This document shows, one piece after another, positions 1 through 9,718 of a stretch of 64,000 nt of DNA. A program made the translations under genes and the position numbers. Source of the DNA: Pseudomonadota bacterium (lineage in GTDB: Bacteria; Pseudomonadota; Alphaproteobacteria; Sphingomonadales; Sphingomonadaceae); assembly GCA_023422695.1 (NCBI GenBank), contig JAFAGN010000227.1:19277-83276 (forward strand), read 5' to 3'. The notes below the pieces were generated by a model. That model saw only the letters and a program-made list of their open reading frames with translations, was not told where the DNA came from and did no database searches. Each line of letters begins with the position of its first letter. The stretch's first letter is position 1.

Positions 1-639
1 GAGCCCGAAACGCCCAGCGCGCGGCGCTGGCCGCTGATCCCGACGATTTTGGTATTGGTCGCCGTCGCGGTGATGATCGGCCTCGGCGTGTGGCAGTTGC
101 AGCGCAAGGGCGAGAAAGAGGCGCTGGTCGCGCTTTATCAGCGCAATATCGCGATGTCGGCGCTGGTCGCCTACCCGGAATTGCCGCCGGTCGCCGACAG
201 CCTGCTGTTTCGCAAGAGCAGCGTCGTGTGCCTCGAACCCGTTCGCTGGGATCCGCGCAGCGGCACCGATCAAAAGGGCAAGGCAGGCTTTCGCATGATT
301 GCCGACTGCCGCACCGGCGCCGAAGGGCCGGGGGTGCTGGTCGATGTCGGGATTGCCGATGATTTCACGCCGCCGAAATGGACGGGCGGAATCGTGCAGG
401 GGACGATCGTCCCCGGCCCCGATCAACCGACGGTGATGCAGCGCGCGACGGGTAAGGCGGCGCCGGCGCGGGCGATGCTGATTGCCGACGTCCCGGCGGC
501 GGGGCTGCGCGCGAGCGCGGTTCCGTCGGCGGACAATACGCCGAACAACCATTTGGCCTATGCGGTTCAGTGGTTCCTGTTCGCCGCGGCGGCGCTGCTT
601 ATCTACATCCTCGCGGTCCGCCGCCGCTTGCGGCCTTGA
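1..639 (+). CDS. SURF1 family cytochrome oxidase assembly protein (5' end missing)
   Basis: SURF1 proteins are inner-membrane factors for assembly of haem-copper oxidases, acting around haem a delivery to subunit I. The reading frame is open to the left edge of the window, so the true start lies outside; an internal TTG at 49 is unlikely to be the start. Two features identify the family: an N-terminal membrane segment ending in GLGVWQLQRK (the SURF1 GxWQ-x-R signature), and a C-terminal membrane helix preceded by NNHLAYAVQWF. The part between them is periplasmic. The gene lies 27 bases before threonine synthase on the same strand, a pairing common in sphingomonads, where it usually follows cox genes. 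Family assignment is firm; only the missing N terminus is uncertain. Confidence 0.9.
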   Translation, partial: EPETPSARRWPLIPTILVLVAVAVMIGLGVWQLQRKGEKEALVALYQRNIAMSALVAYPELPPVADSLLFRKSSVVCLEPVRWDPRSGTDQKGKAGFRMIADCRTGAEGPGVLVDVGIADDFTPPKWTGGIVQGTIVPGPDQPTVMQRATGKAAPARAMLIADVPAAGLRASAVPSADNTPNNHLAYAVQWFLFAAAALLIYILAVRRRLRP

Positions 640-666
640 TCGCGCACCGCTAGGCGCTTTGGCGTC

Positions 667-2064
667 ATGGACTATATCAGCACCCGCGGCGCCGCGCCGA
701 CCCTCGACTTTCGTGCCGCCACGCTTGCAGGCCTTGCCAGCGACGGCGGCCTCTATCTGCCTGCACACTGGCCGCAGATGTCCGAAGGCGACATCCGCGC
801 GCTGGCGGGGCTCGACTACGCCGAGACCGCGGTCCGCGTCATGCGGCCGTTTGTTGCGGGCGTGCTCAGTGAGGACGAACTGCGCACCCTCTGCCGCGCG
901 GCCTATGGCAGTTTCAGCCATGATGCGGTGACCCCGCTGGTCCAGCTTGATCATCGCCACTGGCTGCTCGAACTGTTCCACGGCCCGACGCTGGCGTTCA
1001 AGGACGTCGCGCTGCAACTGCTGGGTCAGTTGTTCGAAAAATTCCTGAGCGGCGGCGACACCGACATCACCATCGTCGGCGCCACGTCGGGCGATACCGG
1101 ATCGGCGGCGATCGAGGCGGTGGCGGGGCGCGAGCATATCCGCATCTTCATGCTCCACCCCGAAGGCCGGGTCAGCGACGTCCAGCGGCGCCAGATGACG
1201 ACGGTGCTGGCCCCCAACGTCCATAACGTCGCGATCGATGGCAGCTTCGACGACGCGCAGGCGATGGTGAAGCGGCTGTTCGGCGATGAAGAGGCGCGGG
1301 GGCAGATCAACCTGTCGGCGGTGAACAGCATCAACTGGGCGCGGTTGATGGCGCAGGTCGTCTATTATTTTTACGCCGCGGTCCGCCTCGGCGGGCCTGA
1401 CCGTCCGGTCGCCTTCTCGGTCCCGACGGGCAATTTCGGCGATGTGTTCGCGGGCTATGTCGCGGCGCAGATGGGCCTCCCCATCGCCCGCCTCGTTGTC
1501 GCGACGAACGTCAACGACATCCTCCACCGCGCGCTGACCAATGGCGACTATAGCGCGGGAACGGTGACGCCGACCGCGACCCCCAGCATGGACATTCAGG
1601 TCAGCAGCAATTTCGAACGGTTGCTGTTCGACCTGTCGGGCCGCGACGGCGCGGCGATCACGTCGATGATGGGCGAGTTCGACCGCAATCGCGCGATGAC
1701 GATCCCGGCCGATATGCTGACCAGCGCGCGCGGGCTGTTTTCCAGCGCGAGCATCGATGGCGATGCGATGGCGCTCGCGCTGCGCTGGGCGCAGGAAAAG
1801 GGCGGCCAGATCATCGACCCGCATAGTGCGGTGGGATTGGCCGCAGCGCGTGCCTTGGAGATCGACGCCGACGTCCCCGTCGTCACGCTCGCAACCGCGC
1901 ACCCGGCGAAGTTCCGCGAGGCGGTCGAGCGCGCGACGGGTGTCCGTCCGGCGCTGCCCAGCCGCCTTGGCAATCTGTTCGACCGTGAGGAACGCTATGC
2001 GCGCCTGCCCGGCGACTATGACGCGGTAAAGGCCTTTGTGCTGACGGAAGCCGCGCGTGGCTGA
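667..2064 (+). CDS. thrC: threonine synthase
   Basis: Converts O-phospho-L-homoserine to L-threonine and phosphate with pyridoxal phosphate, the last step of threonine synthesis in the cytoplasm. The 465-residue product has the usual length of the long (fold-type II, E. coli-like) ThrC. The N terminus MDYISTRG is typical. The PLP lysine is K112 in LAFKDVALQ. The phosphate-binding loop is GATSGDTGSAA at about 138-148, and SVPTGNFGD at about 254 is a further conserved active-site segment. It starts at ATG, and its last 8 bases overlap the next gene, implying co-transcription and translational coupling. Nothing unusual is seen. Confidence 0.97.
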   Translation: MDYISTRGAAPTLDFRAATLAGLASDGGLYLPAHWPQMSEGDIRALAGLDYAETAVRVMRPFVAGVLSEDELRTLCRAAYGSFSHDAVTPLVQLDHRHWLLELFHGPTLAFKDVALQLLGQLFEKFLSGGDTDITIVGATSGDTGSAAIEAVAGREHIRIFMLHPEGRVSDVQRRQMTTVLAPNVHNVAIDGSFDDAQAMVKRLFGDEEARGQINLSAVNSINWARLMAQVVYYFYAAVRLGGPDRPVAFSVPTGNFGDVFAGYVAAQMGLPIARLVVATNVNDILHRALTNGDYSAGTVTPTATPSMDIQVSSNFERLLFDLSGRDGAAITSMMGEFDRNRAMTIPADMLTSARGLFSSASIDGDAMALALRWAQEKGGQIIDPHSAVGLAAARALEIDADVPVVTLATAHPAKFREAVERATGVRPALPSRLGNLFDREERYARLPGDYDAVKAFVLTEAARG

Positions 2065-2947
2065 TCTGCTGCCGCTCGTCACCCTGGTTGGTGAAGCGTG
2101 GGACGATTATGGGCTGATCGACAGCGGCGGCGGGCGCAAGCTCGAACGCTATGGCCGCTATCGTTTCATCCGGCCCGAACCGCAGGCGATGTGGGCGCCT
2201 GCGCTGCCCGCCAGTGAATGGGACGCCGCCGATGGCGAATTCATCCCCGCGTCGGACGATGATGGCGGCGGGCGCTGGTATTACAACAAGCCGGTCCCGG
2301 CCGAAGGTTGGCCGCTGGCGTGGCGTGAAACACGGTTCACGGCGCAATGCACCCCGTTCCGCCATCTCGGCTTCTTCCCCGACATGGCGCCGGTGTGGGA
2401 CTGGCTGCGCGGGCAGGTTGAGGACAAGCCCGACCCGGCGTTCCTGAACCTGTTCGGCTATACCGGCGTCGGCAGTCAGGCGCTCGCCGCCAGTGGCGCG
2501 TCGGTGACGCATGTTGACGCATCGAAGAAATCAGTCGGGCAGGCGCGCGAGAATGCGGCGCTGGCAGGAATGGCCGACAAGCCGGTACGCTGGATCCTGG
2601 ATGACGCCGGCAAGTTCACCGCGCGCGAGGTGCGGCGCGAGAAACGCTATGATGCGATCCTGCTCGACCCACCCAAATTCGGTCGCGGTCCGGGCGGCGA
2701 ACGCTGGCAATTGGAAGAGGGGCTTGCGCCGCTGCTGGCCGATTGCCGCCAGCTGCTCGATGCCGACAGCCGCGCCTTGTTCCTGACCGTTTATGCCGTT
2801 CGCATGTCGGCGCTCGCGATCGGCGAGCTGATGGCACAGCTGTTCGCCGATCTGCCCGGCAAAGTGGAATGCGGCGAACTGGCGGTGCGCGAAGAGACGC
2901 GCGGGCTGTTGCTGCCGACCGCCATTTTTGCGCGCTGGAGCCGCTGA
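2057..2947 (+). CDS. class I SAM-dependent RNA methyltransferase-like protein
   Basis: Probable S-adenosylmethionine-dependent methyltransferase related to the RlmI/RlmK 23S rRNA cytosine/guanine group. A SAM-binding Rossmann motif, NLFGYTGVGSQALAASGA, lies near residue 132, and the acidic ribose-binding residue follows in THVDASKKS. The catalytic-region motif LLDPPKFGRG at about 204 is the RlmI-type DPPKF motif. At 296 residues it is shorter than RlmI (about 396) and shows no obvious PUA domain; the first 100 residues are tryptophan- and aspartate-rich instead. It starts with GTG inside the end of thrC, so it is likely co-transcribed. The substrate cannot be deduced. Similar proteins often follow thrC in sphingomonads. 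Confidence 0.8.
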   Translation: MADLLPLVTLVGEAWDDYGLIDSGGGRKLERYGRYRFIRPEPQAMWAPALPASEWDAADGEFIPASDDDGGGRWYYNKPVPAEGWPLAWRETRFTAQCTPFRHLGFFPDMAPVWDWLRGQVEDKPDPAFLNLFGYTGVGSQALAASGASVTHVDASKKSVGQARENAALAGMADKPVRWILDDAGKFTAREVRREKRYDAILLDPPKFGRGPGGERWQLEEGLAPLLADCRQLLDADSRALFLTVYAVRMSALAIGELMAQLFADLPGKVECGELAVREETRGLLLPTAIFARWSR

Positions 2948-2958
2948 CGCGGCATTAC

Positions 2959-2997
2959 AAAAAAGCCGCACCAGCCCCGGTAGAGAGCTGGTGCGGC
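2959..2997 (-). terminator. intrinsic terminator of the TonB receptor gene
   Basis: An 11-bp perfect stem (GCCGCACCAGC at 2965-2975 with GCTGGTGCGGC at 2987-2997) has an 11-base loop. On the minus strand it is followed by six T (plus-strand A at 2959-2964). It lies just beyond the receptor stop codon at 3012. The plus strand has no T-run, so it works mainly for the minus-strand gene, though the hairpin may also slow the converging methyltransferase transcript. Confidence 0.85.
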
Positions 2998-3011
2998 CGC
3001 TGTACAGTGTG

Positions 3012-5669
3012 TCAGAATTTGGCGCGGACGCCGAAGTAGAATTGGCGACCATTGTCATAGGTCGCGCGCGGCTGCGCCCGGGTGCCCGAATATTGCTCGA
3101 TCGGCTCGTTGGTCAGGTTCACCGCATCGACCGTCAGCGCAATGCCGTCGGTGACATTGACGCTGACCGACGCATCGAGCGACGACAAGGCCGCCTGATT
3201 GAGCGGCGCGGCGCGATCGATGTCGATGAAGAACTTCGACCGGTAATTGTACGACAGGCGCGCGCTGAGCAGGTCGTTTTCATAATAGCCGGTCAGGTTG
3301 AGCGAGTGCTTTGAATTGCCCGGGATCGGATCGCCGTTGTTCGCCTTGGCATCCGAATAGGTGTAGTTCGCGACCGCGCCGAAGCCGCCCCAGATCGGAC
3401 GCGATACCTGGAATTCGAAGCCCTGGTTGCGGCCGCCGGTGCCATTGCTGCGGCGGTTGATCTGGTAGGGGCAATTGAACAGGTTCGGATTGCCGCCGCC
3501 CGCCGCGACGCAGCCTGCGGGCTGCGATCCCGGCACAAAGACGCCCGGTAGCGTTTCGGTCGACGTCGTGTTGACGATGTACGACTGAATATCCTTGTAG
3601 AAAGCGGCCAGCGCGACGATCGTTTCGCGATCCGGATACCATTCGATCGACAGATCATATTGGTTGGCGCGATACGGATCGAGATTCGGGTCGCCCCCGC
3701 GTCCGGTCAGCAACGTGCCGTTGAGATCGACGCCGGGGGTGATGTCGACGAAGTCGGGGCGCGTTACCGTCTTGCCCGCGCCGAAGCGCAGCACGACCTG
3801 ATCCGACAGGTCGAGCGACAGGTTCGCGCTCGGCAGGATGTCGGTGTACGACCGCTTCGCGGTGCTGGGCGTAAAGCCGCCAAAGGGATTGGTGAACTGC
3901 GGGTTGGCGCCGCCGATGATGAAGCCCTGCGACGTCTGGTCGGTGGTGATGACCCGCAAGCCGACATTGCCGCGCCAGCTGTCGCCGCCGAATTTGGCGA
4001 GGCCGTAGCCGCCATAAGCCTTTTCGTTGATCGAATAGCTGTTGCCGGGAACGAGGAAGCGGTCGGTTCCGGGGGCCGTCTGCGCCGCATAGATGGCGCG
4101 CAGCTTGGCGGGGTCGACGCGCCAATAGTCGGTCAGCGTGCCGCCCGACGCGATATTGTCGAGGAAGTCGCCCGGCATCCCGCCGCCGGTGGCAAAGCTG
4201 GCCGACGTGCACGGTGCGCCGCCGCAGCGAAGCCCGGGCGTGAATACGCCGCCATTGGTGGCAAAGCGTTCGGCAACGCGATCGTGATCGGTATATTTCA
4301 GGCCGAATTTCAGCGCAGTCAGCGGGCCCCATTCGACCTCTTTTTCCAGGTCGAGATAGACGTATTTTTCCTCGTCATCGTTGGTGACCGACTGGATGCG
4401 CGCGAAATCGGGGCGGATGCCTGCCGGATTGAGCGGGCTTGGGCTGCCGAAGCTGACTTCGGGACGACCGCTGCGCAGGTCGTAGGTGAAGCGGCCGGGG
4501 CCGGCGAACTCGATGAAATTTTCGTTGCTGGTATCGCCATTCGCCTTCGTCCAGCCCGCCTTGAAGTGAACGGTGAGCGTGTCGCTGGGGCGATAAGTCA
4601 GGTCGAAATCGGCCGACACGGTCTTGGCAACCGCCTGACGATCGATCGCGTCATAAACGACGCCAAATCCCTCGGTGCCATTGTTGCGCGACGCGATCGT
4701 TCCCGCGACCGCGATGCCATTCTCGACCACCGCATTGGTCAGCGTGCCGCCGCCGCCGAGCGCCTGATCACCCCAAGCGAGGTAATTCTGGTTGAAGTTG
4801 TCGGCATTGAAGCGCGAATAGAGGCCAGTCAGGTTGATCTCGAGCTCGTCCGAGGGACGGAACTGGATGCCGATATTGGCGCCATAGCGTTCGCGATTCT
4901 GTTCGAACATCGTCGAACCGATCAGGGTCGGGATCAGGGCCGTCTGGCCGCCGCCCGCGGGGCGATAACCGAAGATTTCGAGGCCGTCGCGACGGGTGCG
5001 GCGCTTCTGATAGATCCCGCCGATCAGGACGCCAAAGGTCTCGTCGGCGTTTTTCCAGCTGACCAGCCCCGAAACCTGCGGATCGACTTTGCCCGACAGG
5101 TCCGAATAAGCGCCCTGCACCGACGCCGACACGGCGAAAGACTTCATGTCGAGCGGGTTGCGCGTGATGACGTTGATCGTGCCGCCAACGCCGCCTTCTT
5201 CGACATCGGCCTGCGGGCTCTTGTACACTTCGAGGCGGCCGACGATTTCGGCGGGGAGCGTCAGATAGTTGAAGCTGCGGGTCGAGGCGACCTGATCGAG
5301 GATGAACCAGTCGGCGGTGGCGACCGAATGGCCGTTGAGCAGCGTCTTGGTCAGGTTGGGGGCGGTGCCGCGCAGCGAAACGCGTTCGCCTTCGCCAAAC
5401 TCGCGGTTGACGACGATGCCGGGGACGCGCTGCAGCGCTTCGGCGACATTCTTGTCGGGGAATTTGCCGATGTCTTCGGCGGTGACGACGTCAGCGATGA
5501 CCGCGAGGTCGCGCTTGGCGTCGATGGATTGGGCGACCGAACCGCGAAACCCGGTGACGACGATTTCATCGGCAGGAGCGGTTTCGGTGGTCTGTGCGGC
5601 CGCGGGCGTGACGCATGTCGCATAGGCGACAATGCTTGCGGTCGCAAAAAGTCGTGTTGATTTCAGCAT
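3012..5669 (-). CDS. TonB-dependent outer-membrane receptor, Caulobacter/Xanthomonas type
   Basis: Outer-membrane active transporter powered by TonB-ExbBD; members of this class often import carbohydrates or other complex nutrients. I chose the ATG at 5669 (885 residues) because a GGGAGGA ribosome site lies 8 bases upstream and a signal peptide follows directly (MLKSTRLFATASIVAYATCVTPAAAQ). A TonB box-like segment (EIVVTGFRGS) precedes the plug domain (about 50-170), which has the class-typical phrase IGKFPDKNVAEALQRVPG. A long beta-barrel ends in FYFGVRAKF, with the usual terminal phenylalanine. A longer open frame to 5906 lacks a ribosome site. The gene is monocistronic with its own terminator. 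No neighbouring enzyme reveals the substrate. Confidence 0.93.
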   Translation of the reverse strand: MLKSTRLFATASIVAYATCVTPAAAQTTETAPADEIVVTGFRGSVAQSIDAKRDLAVIADVVTAEDIGKFPDKNVAEALQRVPGIVVNREFGEGERVSLRGTAPNLTKTLLNGHSVATADWFILDQVASTRSFNYLTLPAEIVGRLEVYKSPQADVEEGGVGGTINVITRNPLDMKSFAVSASVQGAYSDLSGKVDPQVSGLVSWKNADETFGVLIGGIYQKRRTRRDGLEIFGYRPAGGGQTALIPTLIGSTMFEQNRERYGANIGIQFRPSDELEINLTGLYSRFNADNFNQNYLAWGDQALGGGGTLTNAVVENGIAVAGTIASRNNGTEGFGVVYDAIDRQAVAKTVSADFDLTYRPSDTLTVHFKAGWTKANGDTSNENFIEFAGPGRFTYDLRSGRPEVSFGSPSPLNPAGIRPDFARIQSVTNDDEEKYVYLDLEKEVEWGPLTALKFGLKYTDHDRVAERFATNGGVFTPGLRCGGAPCTSASFATGGGMPGDFLDNIASGGTLTDYWRVDPAKLRAIYAAQTAPGTDRFLVPGNSYSINEKAYGGYGLAKFGGDSWRGNVGLRVITTDQTSQGFIIGGANPQFTNPFGGFTPSTAKRSYTDILPSANLSLDLSDQVVLRFGAGKTVTRPDFVDITPGVDLNGTLLTGRGGDPNLDPYRANQYDLSIEWYPDRETIVALAAFYKDIQSYIVNTTSTETLPGVFVPGSQPAGCVAAGGGNPNLFNCPYQINRRSNGTGGRNQGFEFQVSRPIWGGFGAVANYTYSDAKANNGDPIPGNSKHSLNLTGYYENDLLSARLSYNYRSKFFIDIDRAAPLNQAALSSLDASVSVNVTDGIALTVDAVNLTNEPIEQYSGTRAQPRATYDNGRQFYFGVRAKF

Positions 5670-5701
5670 GTCCGATCCTCCCAAAGATCCGTTGGTCTTT
5701 A

Positions 5702-5829
5702 TTGGTAATGCATAAGTCATAACAATGTTGGATATGCTGTCAAGATTGGATTGCAGAGCGGCAGGAATACTAGTTTGCCGCGCCTGAGGGAAACGGCGGC
5801 AGAATAATTGGTATTGTAATGGTATTATA
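5702..5829 (-). promoter_or_regulatory. candidate promoter and repeated operator of the TonB receptor
   Basis: Reading the minus strand, a consensus TATAAT (plus positions 5829-5824) is followed by two direct AATACCA repeats (plus TGGTATT at 5809-5815 and 5820-5826) spaced 11 bp, one helical turn. A related TTGGTAAT occurs at 5702-5709. No convincing -35 box is visible. Repeats over the start point would suit a repressor of the GntR or LacI type, but that is inference from spacing only. Confidence 0.4.
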
Positions 5830-5865
5830 AGCTTTGATGCCAAAATGCGCGATCGGCACGGGCTG

Positions 5866-5917
5866 AAAACGTCAAAAGCCGCGGGCAATTGCGCTCTGGT
5901 GCGCAATCGCCCGCGGC
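5866..5917 (-). terminator. intrinsic terminator of the diguanylate cyclase gene
   Basis: A 17-bp stem with one mismatch (5878-5894 pairing with 5901-5917, loop TCTGGT) is followed on the minus strand by TTTT, a short spacer and another TTTT. It lies 32 bases beyond the GGDEF stop codon and separates that gene from the receptor gene downstream. Confidence 0.85.
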
Positions 5918-5948
5918 ACCCCCGCCCCGCGGAGGAAGCTCGAAGGAT

Positions 5949-7088
5949 TCAGGCCGGGTCGGCGAGCTCGATGCGATTCCGCCCGCCGGCCTTGGCCTTG
6001 TAAAGCGCGTCGTCGGCGGCCTTCAGCGCGCCGCGTGTTTCGCCATAGCCGAAGACGTCGGCAACGCCGCCTGAGAAGGTGATCTGACCGAAAGGTTCGT
6101 CGGTCTTGCGATTGATCAGGCGCCGTTCGGCCAGCCCCTCGCGTGCTTCGTCGAGCCGCTCGGCGGCCTGTGTCGGCGTCAAGCCGCGGAACAGCATGAC
6201 GAATTCCTCGCCGCCGTGGCGTGCGACGTGGCAGCGGTCGTCGGATATGCGCGCCAGCGTGTCGGCGATCGCCTTGATCACCCGGTCGCCCGCCTCATGG
6301 CCGTGGATGTCATTGACCTTTTTGAATTCGTCGATGTCGCAAAAGGCAACGCTGAGCGGTTCGCACGCGGCGCGCGCTTCCTTGAAATGGCGTTCGAGCA
6401 ATATTTCGAAGGCGCGGCGGTTGGGCAGGCCGGTCAGGAAATCGAGCTCGGCGTCGCGCTTGGCGCGTTCGAGGCTGCGGCGCAGCGATTTCGCTTCGTC
6501 CTCGCTCTTGCGCATATGATCTTCGGCCTTGCGCGTGCGTTCGAGCATGACCTTGGCCAGATCGGCGAGGCTGGAGACGATCCGGCCGGTTTTCTGGAGC
6601 TGTTCCAGATCGTCGACATGCTGTTCCAGCTCGGTGCCATAGTCGCTGGTGACGCTGCGCGCTTCCTTGGCGTGGGCGTGGAAGGATTCGAGGTTGGTTT
6701 CGAGCCGCGTCATCAGGCGGTCGAGGTCGGCATGGTCGGCAGGCGCGCTATTCTGTTCGCCAAGTTCGTTGAGCCATTGCTGCGTGATCCCCTCGGGCGA
6801 TTGCGACCGGGCGGTGATCTGGCGCGCCAAAGGCGGGTTCATTCCCGAAAAGGCGCCATGCGCCAGCAACAGGTTTGCGGGCGACACGTCGAGGTCGTTG
6901 TCGACCAGAAACGCCATGATCGTACCGATCAACTGGTGCCGCGCCAGCTGCGCAAGGGCGCGGGGGCCGCCGCCGCCATCGGGCGGCGCCGGGCGGCCTG
7001 CAGGGGGATTGATTCGCGCGTGGCGAAGTCCCAGCCAATCCAGAAGCCGTCCTACCGGCTCGTTCGATGGGGTTGCTTTGGTGGTCAT
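5949..7088 (-). CDS. GGDEF-domain diguanylate cyclase
   Basis: Predicted to make cyclic di-GMP from two GTP. The C-terminal GGDEF domain (about 215-375) has the substrate motif DFLTGLPNRRAF, the metal aspartate region FCDIDEFKKVND and the active-site signature GGEEF. The N-terminal 120 residues match no domain I recognise, and about 120-215 is a charged helical region likely to form a coiled coil that dimerises the enzyme. No membrane segment is visible, so it is probably cytoplasmic. The four residues five places before GGEEF are not RxxD, so the usual product-inhibition site appears absent. Start ATG at 7088; 148 bases separate it from the upstream deacylase stop and hold nothing I recognise. 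Confidence 0.92.
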   Translation of the reverse strand: MTTKATPSNEPVGRLLDWLGLRHARINPPAGRPAPPDGGGGPRALAQLARHQLIGTIMAFLVDNDLDVSPANLLLAHGAFSGMNPPLARQITARSQSPEGITQQWLNELGEQNSAPADHADLDRLMTRLETNLESFHAHAKEARSVTSDYGTELEQHVDDLEQLQKTGRIVSSLADLAKVMLERTRKAEDHMRKSEDEAKSLRRSLERAKRDAELDFLTGLPNRRAFEILLERHFKEARAACEPLSVAFCDIDEFKKVNDIHGHEAGDRVIKAIADTLARISDDRCHVARHGGEEFVMLFRGLTPTQAAERLDEAREGLAERRLINRKTDEPFGQITFSGGVADVFGYGETRGALKAADDALYKAKAGGRNRIELADPA

Positions 7089-7236
7089 GCGAGAATTAAC
7101 GGGCCAGCATCGACGGTTTTAAGCCGAATTTGGTAGGAAATTGCGCTTGCACGCCCTGTCGTTGGACTAGTTCATGCAAACCGATGTCAAAACAGCGGCT
7201 TAGTAGTGCGACTTTTTTCGTACCCGGTCGGTGGCG

Positions 7237-8934
<1,698 letters not shown>

Positions 8935-8953
8935 CAATTTTCTCCGAATGCGA

Positions 8954-9589
8954 TCAGCCGTGCAGGCTCATCAATGAATCCATCAGCCCGTCGTCGGCGC
9001 TGGAACAGACGCCGAGCACCAGCGCCTCTTCAAACCCTTCGGCCACGACATAGGCGTGTCCCATCGACGAATCGAGATAGATGCCCTGACCGGTCTTGAG
9101 CGTGACGGGATCGTAGAATTCGGTGTGAATCTCGATCTCCCCTTCCAGCACATAAATGAATTCCTCGCCGTGATGGCGGACGAGCTCGCCGAATTCGCGC
9201 GCGCTGTGGGCGCGGATACGGGTGATGATCGGGATCATCCGTTTCTGGCGCAGGTCGGTGCAGAGGTAATGATAGTCGTAATTGTCGGTGGTGACGCGCA
9301 CCGCCTGATCGATCGTCCCGACGCTGCGGCGACCGGTGACGCGCGGCGCGCTGTCGCCCTCATCCTCGGCGAATAGGTCCGACATGCGGATGCTGAGTCG
9401 CTGGCTGAGCTGCTGGAGCTTGTCATAGCTCAGCGTCAGCCGGTCATGTTCGACCTTCGACAGCGTCGAAACCGGAATGCCCGATTTCGCGCTCATCTCC
9501 TTGAGTGTCCAGCCGTTTCGGGCGCGGATGCTCTTCATGACGGTGCCGAGGGTGGGTGGGGCCGCACGATCGGCCATCAATTTTTCCAT
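8954..9589 (-). CDS. XRE-family regulator with cupin sensor domain
   Basis: One-component DNA-binding regulator. A helix-turn-helix domain occupies about residues 14-72 (NGWTLKEMSAKSG with STLSKVEH as recognition helix). A C-terminal cupin barrel at about 115-205 has RHHGEEFIYVLEGEIEIH, a cupin motif able to bind metal or a small ligand. In this family (PuuR- and SutR-like) the cupin senses amines, amino acids or related metabolites. ATG at 9589 was chosen; an alternative ATG at 9577 is possible. It is first in the minus-strand operon with the deacylase and is divergent from the serine-hydrolase operon. The operator-like sequence at 9597-9637 lies directly before its start, suggesting autoregulation and control of both directions. 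Confidence 0.88.
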   Translation of the reverse strand: MEKLMADRAAPPTLGTVMKSIRARNGWTLKEMSAKSGIPVSTLSKVEHDRLTLSYDKLQQLSQRLSIRMSDLFAEDEGDSAPRVTGRRSVGTIDQAVRVTTDNYDYHYLCTDLRQKRMIPIITRIRAHSAREFGELVRHHGEEFIYVLEGEIEIHTEFYDPVTLKTGQGIYLDSSMGHAYVVAEGFEEALVLGVCSSADDGLMDSLMSLHG

Positions 9590-9596
9590 TCCATAT

Positions 9597-9637
9597 TTGA
9601 CAATTTTCTAATCAGGATCATTATGTCCCTATTGGGC
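9597..9637. promoter_or_regulatory. operator/promoter shared with the 12713 site
   Basis: Contains TTGACAATT followed by TCTAATCAGGATCAT, then TATGTCCCTATTGGG. The sequence AATCAGGATCAT / TATGTCCCTATT forms an imperfect dyad with half-site consensus close to TTAGGACATA. Both pieces recur, in the opposite order, at 12713-12751. TTGACA resembles a plus-strand -35 box. It lies between the divergent XRE-cupin operon and the serine-hydrolase operon, so it probably binds that XRE regulator. Confidence 0.6.
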
Positions 9638-9718
9638 CAATAGTTGTTGACCCTTCGTAAAACGTCGCGCGGCTTGCTGCAAGGTCAGACAGGACGGGCC
9701 AGACAAAAGGGGAAAGTG

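Noticed and set aside
3660..5660. 666-codon open frame antisense to the first TonB receptor, and a similar 707-codon frame at 13846-15969
   Set aside because: Composition is that of a complementary-strand shadow; the receptor genes have signal peptides, plug motifs and terminal Phe.
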